Part shown: piece after piece, positions 47,941 through 57,149 of the stretch
Layout: each line of letters begins with the position of its first letter
Numbering within the stretch: the first letter of the stretch is position 1
From: a virus
Length of the DNA stretch: 64,000 nucleotides
IMG/VR virus record: IMGVR_UViG_3300032213_000694
Coordinates: 1 to 64,000 of that record
Strand: one strand, 5' to 3'
Notes under the pieces: generated by a model
Seen by the model: the letters and a program-made list of their open reading frames with translations, nothing else
Told to the model about the DNA's origin: nothing
The model's database searches: none
Translations under genes and position numbers: made by a program

Positions 47941-47941
47941 G

Positions 47942-48349
47942 TTATAATAATTTTATCATTTCGGTACATCCTTCTTGCGTTTTAATAAATCCGCAATTTT
48001 CGTATTTATCTATTAAGCTCTTATTGCGTAAAACAGTCCAAACAGCTTTGTGTCCTGAGTTTTTACACACAACAGAAATAGATTCAATTAAAAATTCAAT
48101 TGCTTCTTTTCTGTCTTCTTCTTTATATTCAAAATTGGATATAATAAACTCACAAAAAGCAATACCTGAATTGGTTAAATAAGCAAAACCTGCACAAATA
48201 TTTATGTCTCCTTTCGAAACCATAAATCCTCCTACCCCATTATTCGGTAACATTTCTTTTGCCGGGGCCTCCCATCTCCAATCTTCCCACCACTTAACCA
48301 ATGTTTCATCGTAGTCACTTTCGTTTAGTAACCTTATATTAAATTCCAT
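47942..48349 (-). CDS. GNAT-like acetyltransferase (135 aa)
   Basis: 135 residues: IRLLNESDYDETLVKWWEDWRWEAP, GVGGFMVSKGDINICAGFAYLTNSGIAFCEFIISNF, DRKEAIEFLIESISVVCKNSGHKAVWTV and the end NKSLIDKYENCGFIKTQEG. The strand order fits the GNAT fold (acetyl-CoA binding near the AIEFLIE helix), and proteins of this type occur among structural genes of several phages. The target is unknown; acetylation of a virion or host protein is possible. It is next to the ejection genes with a 1-base gap. Confidence 0.78.
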   Translation of the reverse strand: MEFNIRLLNESDYDETLVKWWEDWRWEAPAKEMLPNNGVGGFMVSKGDINICAGFAYLTNSGIAFCEFIISNFEYKEEDRKEAIEFLIESISVVCKNSGHKAVWTVLRNKSLIDKYENCGFIKTQEGCTEMIKLL

Positions 48350-48370
48350 TCTACAAATATAATTAAATTA

Positions 48371-49099
48371 TCAAGGATAACTCTTAAATACATCAGAAGT
48401 TACCATATACATTTCAGTATAATCTGTATCGTTATTTGTAAATTCCACGCTTAAGTAAGTTCCTCTTGTTGGGCTTGATTCTGCAACCGGGCTTTTTTCG
48501 TAAAGAATAAATCTACCATTTGTTGGTGCGGTGCCTGTCACACTCACGGTTACTGTATTTGCAGTATGTGCAGTAATTGGTCCAATGCGTGTAAGCACGC
48601 CTGCGTTTACCCAATAAAGAATATCTCCTGTGCTAATTATATCGCCTATATTAAAAGCAAATGTCAACACACCTGCCGCATAAGTAGTCACATTTCCTAT
48701 GCCTTGAACAGAGGTCATGGATACATCATTAGCAGACAATTCAGTCCTTCTAATATACCCATACCATGTGCCTTCTTTTAAGTCATACCAATCTGCATCA
48801 ATGTAACCTTCTCCTTGATCAGATAAAATATCTGTTTCCCAAGCAGTAGTTGAATTAGTAGCTATGGTTTTAAATGACTTTGTTTGAGACGGTTCAGTAT
48901 TAAAAATGGTAGTTATTTTAGATGGGTATAATACACCATAATAGCTATTTCTAGTTACATTGGAATTATGCTTATATAAATTACCGTTCTTAAATGTGTA
49001 CAAATAATTATTCATAGACACCATCCACTCAGGTAAATATGAGTGGTATGATGTCCATCCTGATAATCTCGGAGAATATGTTATTGTATAGTTAGCCAT
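48371..49099 (-). CDS. Tail-tube/stabiliser-like protein (242 aa)
   Basis: 242 residues. The first 100 look like a tail-tubular-B-type beta domain (YTITYSPRLSGWTSYHSYLPEWMVSMNNYLYTF, then KITTIFNTEPSQTKSFKTI). That end is often fused to the larger stabiliser protein in related phages. The C-terminal half is beta (VQGIGNVTTYAAGVLTFAF). It follows the 1378-aa protein in the transcript, in keeping with a split tail protein. The exact position in the tail is inferred. Confidence 0.78.
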   Translation of the reverse strand: MANYTITYSPRLSGWTSYHSYLPEWMVSMNNYLYTFKNGNLYKHNSNVTRNSYYGVLYPSKITTIFNTEPSQTKSFKTIATNSTTAWETDILSDQGEGYIDADWYDLKEGTWYGYIRRTELSANDVSMTSVQGIGNVTTYAAGVLTFAFNIGDIISTGDILYWVNAGVLTRIGPITAHTANTVTVSVTGTAPTNGRFILYEKSPVAESSPTRGTYLSVEFTNNDTDYTEMYMVTSDVFKSYP

Positions 49100-49126
49100 A
49101 TGCTTACAAATTTACTTATTTTAATA

Positions 49127-52100
49127 TTACGGACAACTATAGAACGATGTAATTTGAATTGAGCCATTGTATGCAGGCGGAGGTGAGCTTTGTGTAAGCG
49201 TAGCTCCTGTGTAAGTGTAGAATACAGGACTCATACTAGGCAACACATATCTCCTACCTACAGATCCTGGAACTATCGTAGTGTATGCAATGCCAACACC
49301 AGGAGAACATTCAGCTAACTCATAATAAGTTGTCAGTGTAGGACATCCTGTCAATCCTGTATCTGTAATTGATATTAACGTTCCACCAGGGCTTGATCCC
49401 AACACGCTAGTTACAGTGTAAGTAGACCCACCTGATTCAACTCTATCATTTACAGCAAATGTGCCTATCGCATATGCTTGAGAGTTAGCAGTAGCTCCAT
49501 CAGAGCATCTATACAATGCATACCAATCAAACGTAGGGCCAGGACAACCTGTACTTCCTGTTGTGACAATTGGTAATAATGTTCCAACAGGTGCCGTATT
49601 AAGAATGTTTGTAATAGTATATGTAGCACTACCAGAAGTTACTCTTTCGTTCAAGTCAAATGCATTTTGTGCATATTGCTGAGAATAAGCAACAGCAAGC
49701 GTAGTGCAATTTAATAATTGATACCAATCATACACGACTGGTTTAGTAGCTTGTGTAACAGGTATTGTGATATTACCTGAGCAACCCGACACAGTTATAT
49801 TTAAGTTACGTGGAGAACCTAAATTCTCTAAAACCTCAACATATATCAATTGGTTATTTGACCCAAATCTATCACTAACAGTCAACCAACTATTAGTAGG
49901 CACTGTTATTGACCAATCTGTATTAGATTGAATATAGAATGATTTCTTTTGTGTTGTACCGTTAAACGATAAGCTAGTAGGCGTTACTGAAATAGAACAA
50001 TTTTTAATCTTTCTATTATTATCTACAGCTAAAACATAATGCTCGAAGTATGGATCAAACATGCCCAGTTTTACCGTGTTGGTATCTAGGTTCGCCTTAA
50101 ACCAGTTCTTCATACCTTGAGATGATATCTCAAACAATCCATTAGGTTGTAATGCCATTACAGCACCACGTCTAGCATCTGTGAAGAACAAATCATTACC
50201 CCACTTAGTAAAACTCTCTGGGTTTAAACTAATACCATACTCGCCTTCATAAGAAATCTGAGTACCCAATACCTCAGGGATGGATGCAACAACGCCTCCA
50301 CCTGTAGAGTCACTCAATAAATTCTTACCATAAAGAACCTTAGAAACCTTATTTTCTTGTAATACAATTAAATCTGTGTCACGAGAGAATAACTTTTGAA
50401 TAGATCCAAAAAATCTATCTAAGTATTTAAAGTTACCAAGTGATAAGTTAAACTCATTCAGCCTATTAATTGCAGTTGTTTCAGTATAAATACCACTGTA
50501 AGTTAATGCTTGAACAACTGTTTGCTCTTCGTACCCTTCAATAGTTGAGTTAGCACGTGGACTGAATTGCATTGTTGCTGAATTAAAGTCGTCTCTAATT
50601 CTAAAACTTTCTACTCCATTACCAAATGAGAATGCGTTGAAATCGGCATTAAAGTTAAACGTATTTAAATCTATTATCGCCGGAGCACCCAATGCAATAT
50701 TCTGATTGTCAACATTTCCATAGTGATTGCCATCGATAATAGGATACGTTTGTGAAAGCTCATAATATATATCTTGGTTAGTGTCTATTGGGACTGTTTC
50801 AAACAAAGATGGGAACTCAGACTGCTGTAATGAAAACTGTGTATCAATAGCAGGCTCAACTCCTCCTTGGAATGAATAAAAATACATGTACACAGGGTAC
50901 GTCAGTGTACTTGGGGCAATCGTTGATCCTTGTGATATAAGACCTGGTCTACCAGTAGAAACTAATACTCCACGTCTAAAGCAAACATTCTTAGGCCCAA
51001 TACTTTGGTCTGATTCATCTAAAGCAATCCATTTCTGATATGCTCCATCTTCAATAAACCACTCCTCAATATTTACGTAATCTTTTGTTGATATAAACGT
51101 TTGGGTAATCCATTGATTAGTTCCGTTAGTCTCCTTGTATTTAAACGTCAAAATAGCACCAGCATTAATAGGTCTATCTTGATTATTACCAGGTGATGGA
51201 CTCCATCCATCTAAAGTAAAAAATACGCCAGGTACAGGAGTGCTATGGTCAATAAGTCCTCCAAATATATTTAAACATACATTTTCTAAATTACCTCTAC
51301 AATTAACAACCCAATAATCTTTTGTTCTGTGACCTGTGTTTGACAAGAATCTAATAGAACAAGTACTACCTGAATAAGTTAGCGTTTGGTCTGCAGCTGA
51401 GTTAATAGTAATTCCACTAGCAACTAATACTTTATAGTTGCCATCATATGAAACATAATACTTAAATGTATCAGCTATACCTGATGTAGAGTCAATCTCA
51501 ACATAGAACCTAGCATCATTTGCTCCTGTGTAAGCATTGCTTGCTCCTACTATCATATCGTTGATACCAACCCCATAAAATATAGCGTTCTCAGCAACAT
51601 TAAATCTATTCGTAACTAGTGTGCTAGGTGGATCTTCTCCACCGCCAACATTGTAATCGTAGAAGTATGTAATAGGAGGCAATACAGATGACTCTATCTT
51701 AATTCTAAAGTATACACCAGCAGGCTGATTTGAATCAGCACTATTTAAGAAGTTTGCATTCTTAGATTGAATATCTAATATCTTATACTGTTCATTAGTA
51801 TTAGTTGTTGCGCTCTTAAGATATACGTAAGAACCAACAGATATTTTATCTTGGTCTGCTTGGTTAATTAAGAACCACTTGAATTGCCCGTCTTCAAAAT
51901 AAGTCAATGGGAATACGTTGTAGTATTCTTGCTTATCTTGCTTAATTACAAATCTGTAATGAGTTGCAAAAGAAGGTGGTTCATAAGTACCATTAATAGT
52001 TACACGGATATTATTTCCAGTGATAGCATTTGATGCAGGAATATAAATTGTGTTAGTATTCTCTGTTGGTGTAATTACAGTAGTCATTCTACCATAATCA

Positions 52101-53263
52101 TCCAAATAAACAATACCAATCTCGTAGTCTCTATTACTCTTAAATGTAGGAGTAGGAGTTCCACTTGTAATAGATTGCGTTACTAATGATAATGAGAAAG
52201 CTGGGTTAATTGGCTCCTTATTATCCTTTAATAAATTAAAGAACTGAGTATAATTACCATACACCAATCTGCTACCAATTAATTCTTGAGACTTCGCCTT
52301 AATTGGAACGTTGTCAAAAAGTCTATTTAATTGCTCAACAGGAAGTAACGTGAATACTTTATTGTTTTTAAACTTAAAAGAATACTCTGTGTTGTCGTCA
52401 TAATTATTTAGCTCTTTAACTAAACTATCAATTATGTATGTGTTGGTACTTTGAGTATCTCTAAATACTAATTGAATTTCTTTTACGTTCTTTGACCCAG
52501 AGTTAAAAGTTATATCTGCTGTGTTAAAGTTATTAACCATCGATATATTCTCTGATACTCCATAGTCGTAAGCATATTCTTTTGGGAAAAATGCTACAGG
52601 AGAGAATGGAGACAAAGCACTGTACTCATTATCCAAATACTTGTATCTGTAAGAAAAGTAAAGAAACTTATTCTCTAAGTTATTGGCCTCTCCTTCTGAA
52701 TATAAATTAATTGTAGGAGCCTCTAATGGAGGAGCCAAGATAACATTTATGTCAGCCTGAGTAAAACCATTGATTGCATAGTTCTTGGCACGATCAACAT
52801 TAATCCTACGTGGAGGATTTAAGTTGTCAGTCCAAAAAAGAAGACCGTTGATATAATTGATACCTGTTACGAAATACTCCTTGTTAAAGCCAAGCAATGA
52901 AGGCGTAGTTGGTGTTGATTTAGTAGCCCGAAGTACAGGTGTTGTTACATTTAATGTTTCGTTATACTCGTAAACAGCATCCAAAGTGTCTGATGCTACT
53001 AACCAATAAATTGTATTGTTAGCTTCGACAGCAAGTGATCCGATACAAGTTGCATTAGTTAAATTGTAGTTAGTCCCTTTTAATATATTACCCAAGTAAT
53101 TTTGAGCAACTCCATTACGTGAGCCGTCTTCTTCGACAAATGCTCCGTCAGAATCGCCAACAATAATATTAAGCGCATCTCTATATGTGCCATCAGGTAA
53201 AAAGTGAGGGTCAAGATCTTTATTCATGACCCCCGAAAGGAAATTTCTTTGAAGTTCTATCAT
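49127..53263 (-). CDS. Large tail stabilisation/tubular protein B-like with BACON domain
   Basis: 1378 residues. It begins IELQRNFLSGVMNKDLDPHFLPDGTYRDALNIIVGDSDGAFVEED, the signature of podophage tail stabilisation (gp12-like) proteins of Bacteroidota phages. At about 1120-1210 (CSISVTPTSLSFNGTTQKKS ... SNTDWSITVPTNSWLTVS ... NITIPVTQ) it carries a BACON domain, known from crAss-like phages. The remaining 170 residues are three tandem modules with Y-W/Y-x-L-x-x-C and GCP marks; the last matches the 144-aa protein at 510. It likely forms the tail tube with surface domains for sugar binding. Confidence 0.9.
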   Translation of the reverse strand: MIELQRNFLSGVMNKDLDPHFLPDGTYRDALNIIVGDSDGAFVEEDGSRNGVAQNYLGNILKGTNYNLTNATCIGSLAVEANNTIYWLVASDTLDAVYEYNETLNVTTPVLRATKSTPTTPSLLGFNKEYFVTGINYINGLLFWTDNLNPPRRINVDRAKNYAINGFTQADINVILAPPLEAPTINLYSEGEANNLENKFLYFSYRYKYLDNEYSALSPFSPVAFFPKEYAYDYGVSENISMVNNFNTADITFNSGSKNVKEIQLVFRDTQSTNTYIIDSLVKELNNYDDNTEYSFKFKNNKVFTLLPVEQLNRLFDNVPIKAKSQELIGSRLVYGNYTQFFNLLKDNKEPINPAFSLSLVTQSITSGTPTPTFKSNRDYEIGIVYLDDYGRMTTVITPTENTNTIYIPASNAITGNNIRVTINGTYEPPSFATHYRFVIKQDKQEYYNVFPLTYFEDGQFKWFLINQADQDKISVGSYVYLKSATTNTNEQYKILDIQSKNANFLNSADSNQPAGVYFRIKIESSVLPPITYFYDYNVGGGEDPPSTLVTNRFNVAENAIFYGVGINDMIVGASNAYTGANDARFYVEIDSTSGIADTFKYYVSYDGNYKVLVASGITINSAADQTLTYSGSTCSIRFLSNTGHRTKDYWVVNCRGNLENVCLNIFGGLIDHSTPVPGVFFTLDGWSPSPGNNQDRPINAGAILTFKYKETNGTNQWITQTFISTKDYVNIEEWFIEDGAYQKWIALDESDQSIGPKNVCFRRGVLVSTGRPGLISQGSTIAPSTLTYPVYMYFYSFQGGVEPAIDTQFSLQQSEFPSLFETVPIDTNQDIYYELSQTYPIIDGNHYGNVDNQNIALGAPAIIDLNTFNFNADFNAFSFGNGVESFRIRDDFNSATMQFSPRANSTIEGYEEQTVVQALTYSGIYTETTAINRLNEFNLSLGNFKYLDRFFGSIQKLFSRDTDLIVLQENKVSKVLYGKNLLSDSTGGGVVASIPEVLGTQISYEGEYGISLNPESFTKWGNDLFFTDARRGAVMALQPNGLFEISSQGMKNWFKANLDTNTVKLGMFDPYFEHYVLAVDNNRKIKNCSISVTPTSLSFNGTTQKKSFYIQSNTDWSITVPTNSWLTVSDRFGSNNQLIYVEVLENLGSPRNLNITVSGCSGNITIPVTQATKPVVYDWYQLLNCTTLAVAYSQQYAQNAFDLNERVTSGSATYTITNILNTAPVGTLLPIVTTGSTGCPGPTFDWYALYRCSDGATANSQAYAIGTFAVNDRVESGGSTYTVTSVLGSSPGGTLISITDTGLTGCPTLTTYYELAECSPGVGIAYTTIVPGSVGRRYVLPSMSPVFYTYTGATLTQSSPPPAYNGSIQITSFYSCP

Positions 53264-54160
53264 TTACTTAATCCACTTAGATTGGCCTCTCATGCTCATC
53301 AATAAGCGACCTGGGTGTAAATTACTTAATCTAATCTTTGTGTTTCTCCAATTAGAAACCTTTTCTTTGCGAGCTCTGTTAATAACATACTCAGGCTGAT
53401 TTGCTTTGGTATTTAAAATAGCCCACTTAATATATGAGTATATATATTCTTCTGCTAACTTATTGATAACGATTTTGCTGTCGTCACCTGGATACAAACC
53501 ATCTGAAATATATTCAACTACAACAGATTGATTAAACATTCCTGAGCTAAAGTTAATAACTCCAGCTACCTTATCAACTCTGAATGATGGATTAACATTA
53601 GCTACCTCTGTATTTAAACCATAAGCAGCACCAAATCCCCAAGTGAAATACCACAATCCATCTACGTACCATCCCCACTGGTTATTGAATGGACAAACCA
53701 TATAGCTTTCTCCGTCGATACGAGACAAATCTAACTTTGATGTTCCTTGTAATGCATTGCCTTGGTCATCAAATAAGATTTGATATTCGTCATCCTGCAA
53801 GAATTCAATAGCTGTGTTTGCTTGAGGGTTTTCGTACATTGGGTACAAATTACCTCCCCAGAATAAAGAAACACGAACGTAGTTCACATAATCGGGAGGC
53901 AATACAAATTTCAAGTCATGTCCAACTTCTAATTGCAAGGCGTTAACTTGGCGATTTCCATCATAGTTTAACTCCTGTACCGCTCTTTTAGCATGGAACA
54001 AAATCTTATATCTGTTGATATTATTCAACAAGTCACCGTCATCAGTATACATTAAGATGAAGTTATTCACAACATCTCCTAATGTTACATTCTGATACGA
54101 TCCCCAATTGGCATCGGTAGGGGTGACCCCGTCATTGGTGTAATATTCTTCCTGATTCAT
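53264..54160 (-). CDS. Head-tail adaptor/tail tubular protein A-like (298 aa)
   Basis: 298 residues, starting MNQEEYYTNDGVTPTD and continuing with a strongly conserved-looking body (YKILFHAKRAVQELNYDGNRQ ... DLKFVLPPDYVNYVRVSLF). A C-terminal helix (KLAEEYIYSYIKWAILNTKANQPEYVINRARKEKVS) is common in adaptor and ring proteins. Placed between the 230-aa EF-hand-containing protein and the tail tube protein, it is probably part of the neck. It overlaps the upstream gene by one base. Confidence 0.82.
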   Translation of the reverse strand: MNQEEYYTNDGVTPTDANWGSYQNVTLGDVVNNFILMYTDDGDLLNNINRYKILFHAKRAVQELNYDGNRQVNALQLEVGHDLKFVLPPDYVNYVRVSLFWGGNLYPMYENPQANTAIEFLQDDEYQILFDDQGNALQGTSKLDLSRIDGESYMVCPFNNQWGWYVDGLWYFTWGFGAAYGLNTEVANVNPSFRVDKVAGVINFSSGMFNQSVVVEYISDGLYPGDDSKIVINKLAEEYIYSYIKWAILNTKANQPEYVINRARKEKVSNWRNTKIRLSNLHPGRLLMSMRGQSKWIK

Positions 54161-54852
54161 TATTGTTGTTTTTGATCAGTGTACGCTTCTTCTGATTTAG
54201 CTGCTTGTACCACATCGGCTTCTCTAATACTTACTCCTGCATATTGGCAAATCTTAACCACTAACTTAGGGAAATCAGATATAGCTAACTCAAAATCTTG
54301 ATAGTCATTTGCTGATTGGTTAAATAAAGGGCTACCGTTTACTACTGTATAAGTCCACTTAGGGTCAGCTGGGTAGCGAACATAGTAGATATTAATATTA
54401 TCAGTAATAGTAGTTGGATATACAGTTATTTGATTCCCCTGCATAACGTATGTAGGGTATGTTTCTGTAGGTGCCGTTAAATTAGAATTAAGTAAATAGT
54501 ATAACTTCTCTTGATTAACGTGAGTTACTTCTTTCCCATTATAGTACAGTACATTTAATAAGAAAAAGTTTTCGGGCAATTCAAATTTATCGTCTGTGTT
54601 ATTATAAACCAAGTCTGCATTCCTAGAAAAGAAATCAATTGTTTGGTCTATTTGCTTAGTAATATCTGAGTAGCCGCTAGTCTCCATGCCCTTCATATCC
54701 TTTATTTTGGACTGCTGAAAGTCAAAGAAGTATTGCATGAACAATTCTAACTGAGCCTGCTTTGCAAAGCTGTTGAATTCTTCTGGTGTAATAAACCCAT
54801 TATTATCCTTATTGATAATATTTAGGACAGTATTTCGTACGGAATTTATCAT
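54160..54852 (-). CDS. Neck/adaptor protein with EF-hand-like loop (230 aa)
   Basis: 230 residues. Residues 15-27 (NKDNNGFITPEEF) form a canonical EF-hand loop (positions 1 N, 3 D, 5 N, 6 G, 8 I, 12 E), a possible calcium site. The middle is helical (DITKQIDQTIDFFSRN), then strands such as YPTYVMQGNQITVYPTTI. The structural gene context makes it a connector or tail protein; Ca-binding would fit stabilisation of the neck. It overlaps the next gene by one base. Confidence 0.82.
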   Translation of the reverse strand: MINSVRNTVLNIINKDNNGFITPEEFNSFAKQAQLELFMQYFFDFQQSKIKDMKGMETSGYSDITKQIDQTIDFFSRNADLVYNNTDDKFELPENFFLLNVLYYNGKEVTHVNQEKLYYLLNSNLTAPTETYPTYVMQGNQITVYPTTITDNINIYYVRYPADPKWTYTVVNGSPLFNQSANDYQDFELAISDFPKLVVKICQYAGVSIREADVVQAAKSEEAYTDQKQQ

Positions 54853-54867
54853 AATGACAAAGATAAT

Positions 54868-54900
54868 AAAAAAAGGGCACTAGATGTGCCCTCTTAATTT
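54868..54900 (-). terminator. Rho-independent terminator after the 248-aa gene
   Basis: On the minus strand GGGCAC-ATCTA-GTGCCC is followed by TTTTTTT. The stem is 54875-54880 with 54886-54891. It lies right after the stop of the gene at 54899-55645 and before the EF-hand gene. Confidence 0.8.
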
Positions 54901-55645
54901 AGCGATATTTTTTAGATAATAACTCGTATATCTCTAAACCATCGTTGCTCTGAAGCCACGATGCAAGTAGCTTGGCGGGTTCTTCTCCAAAAGGGACACC
55001 CATTAGCTTCTTCTTGTTATCTTGTAGGTTAAAGAATATGTCTCTATTCTTATTCTTTAAGATAAACGTACCGTCTTGCAACGCTTTAACTGCAATGTTT
55101 TGCAACTTAAGTTCTGGATCGTTTAGTAATTGCAAGAACTCATACGGGTTATTCCTAGCATATAACATTAAATCTCTTCTTAATTCTTCGCTAGATAAAT
55201 TATCTACACGAGAATCCATCATTACACGAGCAATAGCTTCTGCTGTAGCAATATCTACTTCACGTGCTGCAATCTGAGCATCTAATTGAATATTAATGTT
55301 GTCGATTTGAACTGAAGCATCACGCTTAGTATCAACCTCCTCGAATACTGATCCATTATCTGGATGGTAAGCCAAGAACATTTGCAATACTTGATTCTCC
55401 TTAGGAACCGATAACAAACCATCGTCAAAGATGATTGGCTCTAAAATGAAGTTACCATCTTGCTCATCCTCAAAAGGAGACTTTTGGTTAACCGCATATC
55501 GTAGTGGTCTGTTAGTATTTGTTTTTGTATCGAAGTACAATAGAGAGCGACGTGTAGTATTACGTGACGCTAACATGAATGAGATAGGAAAAGTTCTTCT
55601 CTTTAGGACATACAATTTGTCCACAATTTCTCTGGGATTTGACAT
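54899..55645 (-). CDS. Structural/morphogenesis protein of unknown type (248 aa)
   Basis: 248 residues with a beta N-terminus (LYVLKRRTFPISFMLASRNTT) and a long acidic helical middle (DVDTKRDASVQIDNINIQLDAQIAAREVDIATAEAIARVMM), ending KLLASWLQSNDGLEIYELLSKKYR. Proteins of this type sit after the major capsid gene in marine and freshwater podophages. The function is unknown; it could be a head-completion or neck component. It has its own downstream terminator. Confidence 0.75.
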   Translation of the reverse strand: MSNPREIVDKLYVLKRRTFPISFMLASRNTTRRSLLYFDTKTNTNRPLRYAVNQKSPFEDEQDGNFILEPIIFDDGLLSVPKENQVLQMFLAYHPDNGSVFEEVDTKRDASVQIDNINIQLDAQIAAREVDIATAEAIARVMMDSRVDNLSSEELRRDLMLYARNNPYEFLQLLNDPELKLQNIAVKALQDGTFILKNKNRDIFFNLQDNKKKLMGVPFGEEPAKLLASWLQSNDGLEIYELLSKKYR

Positions 55646-55669
55646 TATATTTGATTTTAAAATTTAAAC

Positions 55670-55703
55670 AAAATTAAATAAGGGGAGACCGAAGCCTCCC
55701 CCT
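55670..55703 (-). terminator. Terminator with UUCG tetraloop after the major capsid gene
   Basis: On the minus strand the arms 55694-55703 and 55680-55689 form a 10-bp stem with two G-U wobbles, closed by a UUCG loop (RC of 55690-55693) and followed by a T-rich stretch. It begins 8 bases after the capsid stop and should end or limit transcription into the 248-aa gene, allowing higher capsid expression. Confidence 0.82.
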
Positions 55704-55710
55704 AAGTTTA

Positions 55711-57126
55711 CTAGTTCTCGAAGATGAAGAAGTTGTTCGCACCAAGAGTACATAAAGCACGCTCAGATAAGAAGTTAACCTCCATTGCATCAAGGTCGCT
55801 AGTTTGAGCACCACCAGCAGAACCAGTGATCCAAGTTTTGTAGCGACGATCTTCAGTTTCAGAAGCACGGTAACGAACGTGTAAGAACGGACGCTTTGCA
55901 TTCTTTCCTAAGATTTGATCGTATACGTTAGTAGAACCTGCAGGTACTAAGATACCATTGATACCACCACCAACGATTCCACCACGAGTAGTAGCATCGT
56001 TTAAGTATTTCCAATCAGTCTTGTAGAAGTCATAACCACGACGGAATCCTGTGAAACCTAATTCTAACGCCATGTCTTCTTTGTTGTCGAACAAACCGTA
56101 TGAAGTACCACCTGATCCGTAAGAGTTTTGAGAAGCTAACATGTCGTTGATATCGAAAGAGAACTTACGATTAACGAACAATACGTTCTCTTGGATAGCT
56201 CCTTGCTTGTCAAGACGTTGGATGATAGCATCGAAGTCAGACAAAGTAGTAGGGTTACCACCAGACCATACGTTACCACGAGTTTGAACTGCATCAAATA
56301 AACCTTGAGTACCAGCGTCGCCAGGTTGAACTTGAGAAGAAGCAACTGTCAAGTAAGTTAAAGCACCTGAACCAGCTTCTGCAGGAACACCTTCAACCAT
56401 TGACATCTCTAAGTAGTCTTCGAAACGCAAACGAGTCTCGTGCTCAGATTTGATGTACCATAAGTAACCAGTAGCACCATTCTCAGAAGTTACTTCAACC
56501 CATCCGATTTGAGCCATGTCAGAACCAGATACAGTGTACTTGTCTTTGATGATGATTGGCTTGTTCTCGAAGAATAAGTCTTGAGACTCTAAAGAACCGA
56601 TCATACCAGTTGAACCCTTAGTGAATTCAGAACCGTAAACGAATGCAGTAGAAGCAGTCGACGCAGCGATTGTTTGTCCTGGACCGTTGTAGTAAGCAAC
56701 TGTGAAAGTGTTAGCAGAAGTATTTACTGCAGTGATAACCGCTTTATCAGAAGCAGAACCAGTGTTAGCAGATAAAAATACAGTTTGGTTAACACGGAAG
56801 TTAACGATTACGTTAGAATCATTAACTGTCCAAGTTGCGGTGTCAGCACCAGCAACAGCAGTAGTTGTTACGTTAACATATTTAGTATGTAAACGACCTT
56901 GCTCTGCCCACTTAATTAAGTCAGAGTTAGAAGGTAATTCTGCACCTACCATACGTAAGAAAGATGCAATAGAGCGATTACCATAACGTTCGAATTCTGA
57001 CTCGTAAGTATCAGGAAGATACTGGTTTAAGAAGTCGAAGTTAGTAATGTAGTTAGTAGGCAATGTTGCCCGTACCGCAGAGGGTTGCAATTGAAACCCC
57101 GGGGATGCTTGAACTGATCCAGCCAT
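55711..57126 (-). CDS. Major capsid protein (471 aa)
   Basis: 471 residues, starting MAGSVQASPGFQLQPSAVR. The gene follows the scaffold in the canonical place. Early helices are NYITNFDFLNQYLPDTYESEFERYGNRSIASFLRMVG, followed by a Thr/Val-rich insertion (about residues 85-170, TTAVAGADTATWTVNDSNVIVNFRV) that could be a surface domain. The HK97-type axial part follows (YEDYLEMSMVEGVPAEAG). The family resembles capsids of the marine/freshwater Bacteroidota podophages. The A-rich leader before ATG (AACAAACAACAAAACA) is Bacteroidota-style. Its terminator has a UUCG loop. Confidence 0.9.
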   Translation of the reverse strand: MAGSVQASPGFQLQPSAVRATLPTNYITNFDFLNQYLPDTYESEFERYGNRSIASFLRMVGAELPSNSDLIKWAEQGRLHTKYVNVTTTAVAGADTATWTVNDSNVIVNFRVNQTVFLSANTGSASDKAVITAVNTSANTFTVAYYNGPGQTIAASTASTAFVYGSEFTKGSTGMIGSLESQDLFFENKPIIIKDKYTVSGSDMAQIGWVEVTSENGATGYLWYIKSEHETRLRFEDYLEMSMVEGVPAEAGSGALTYLTVASSQVQPGDAGTQGLFDAVQTRGNVWSGGNPTTLSDFDAIIQRLDKQGAIQENVLFVNRKFSFDINDMLASQNSYGSGGTSYGLFDNKEDMALELGFTGFRRGYDFYKTDWKYLNDATTRGGIVGGGINGILVPAGSTNVYDQILGKNAKRPFLHVRYRASETEDRRYKTWITGSAGGAQTSDLDAMEVNFLSERALCTLGANNFFIFEN

Positions 57127-57149
57127 TGTTTTGTTGTTTGTTTTTTAGT

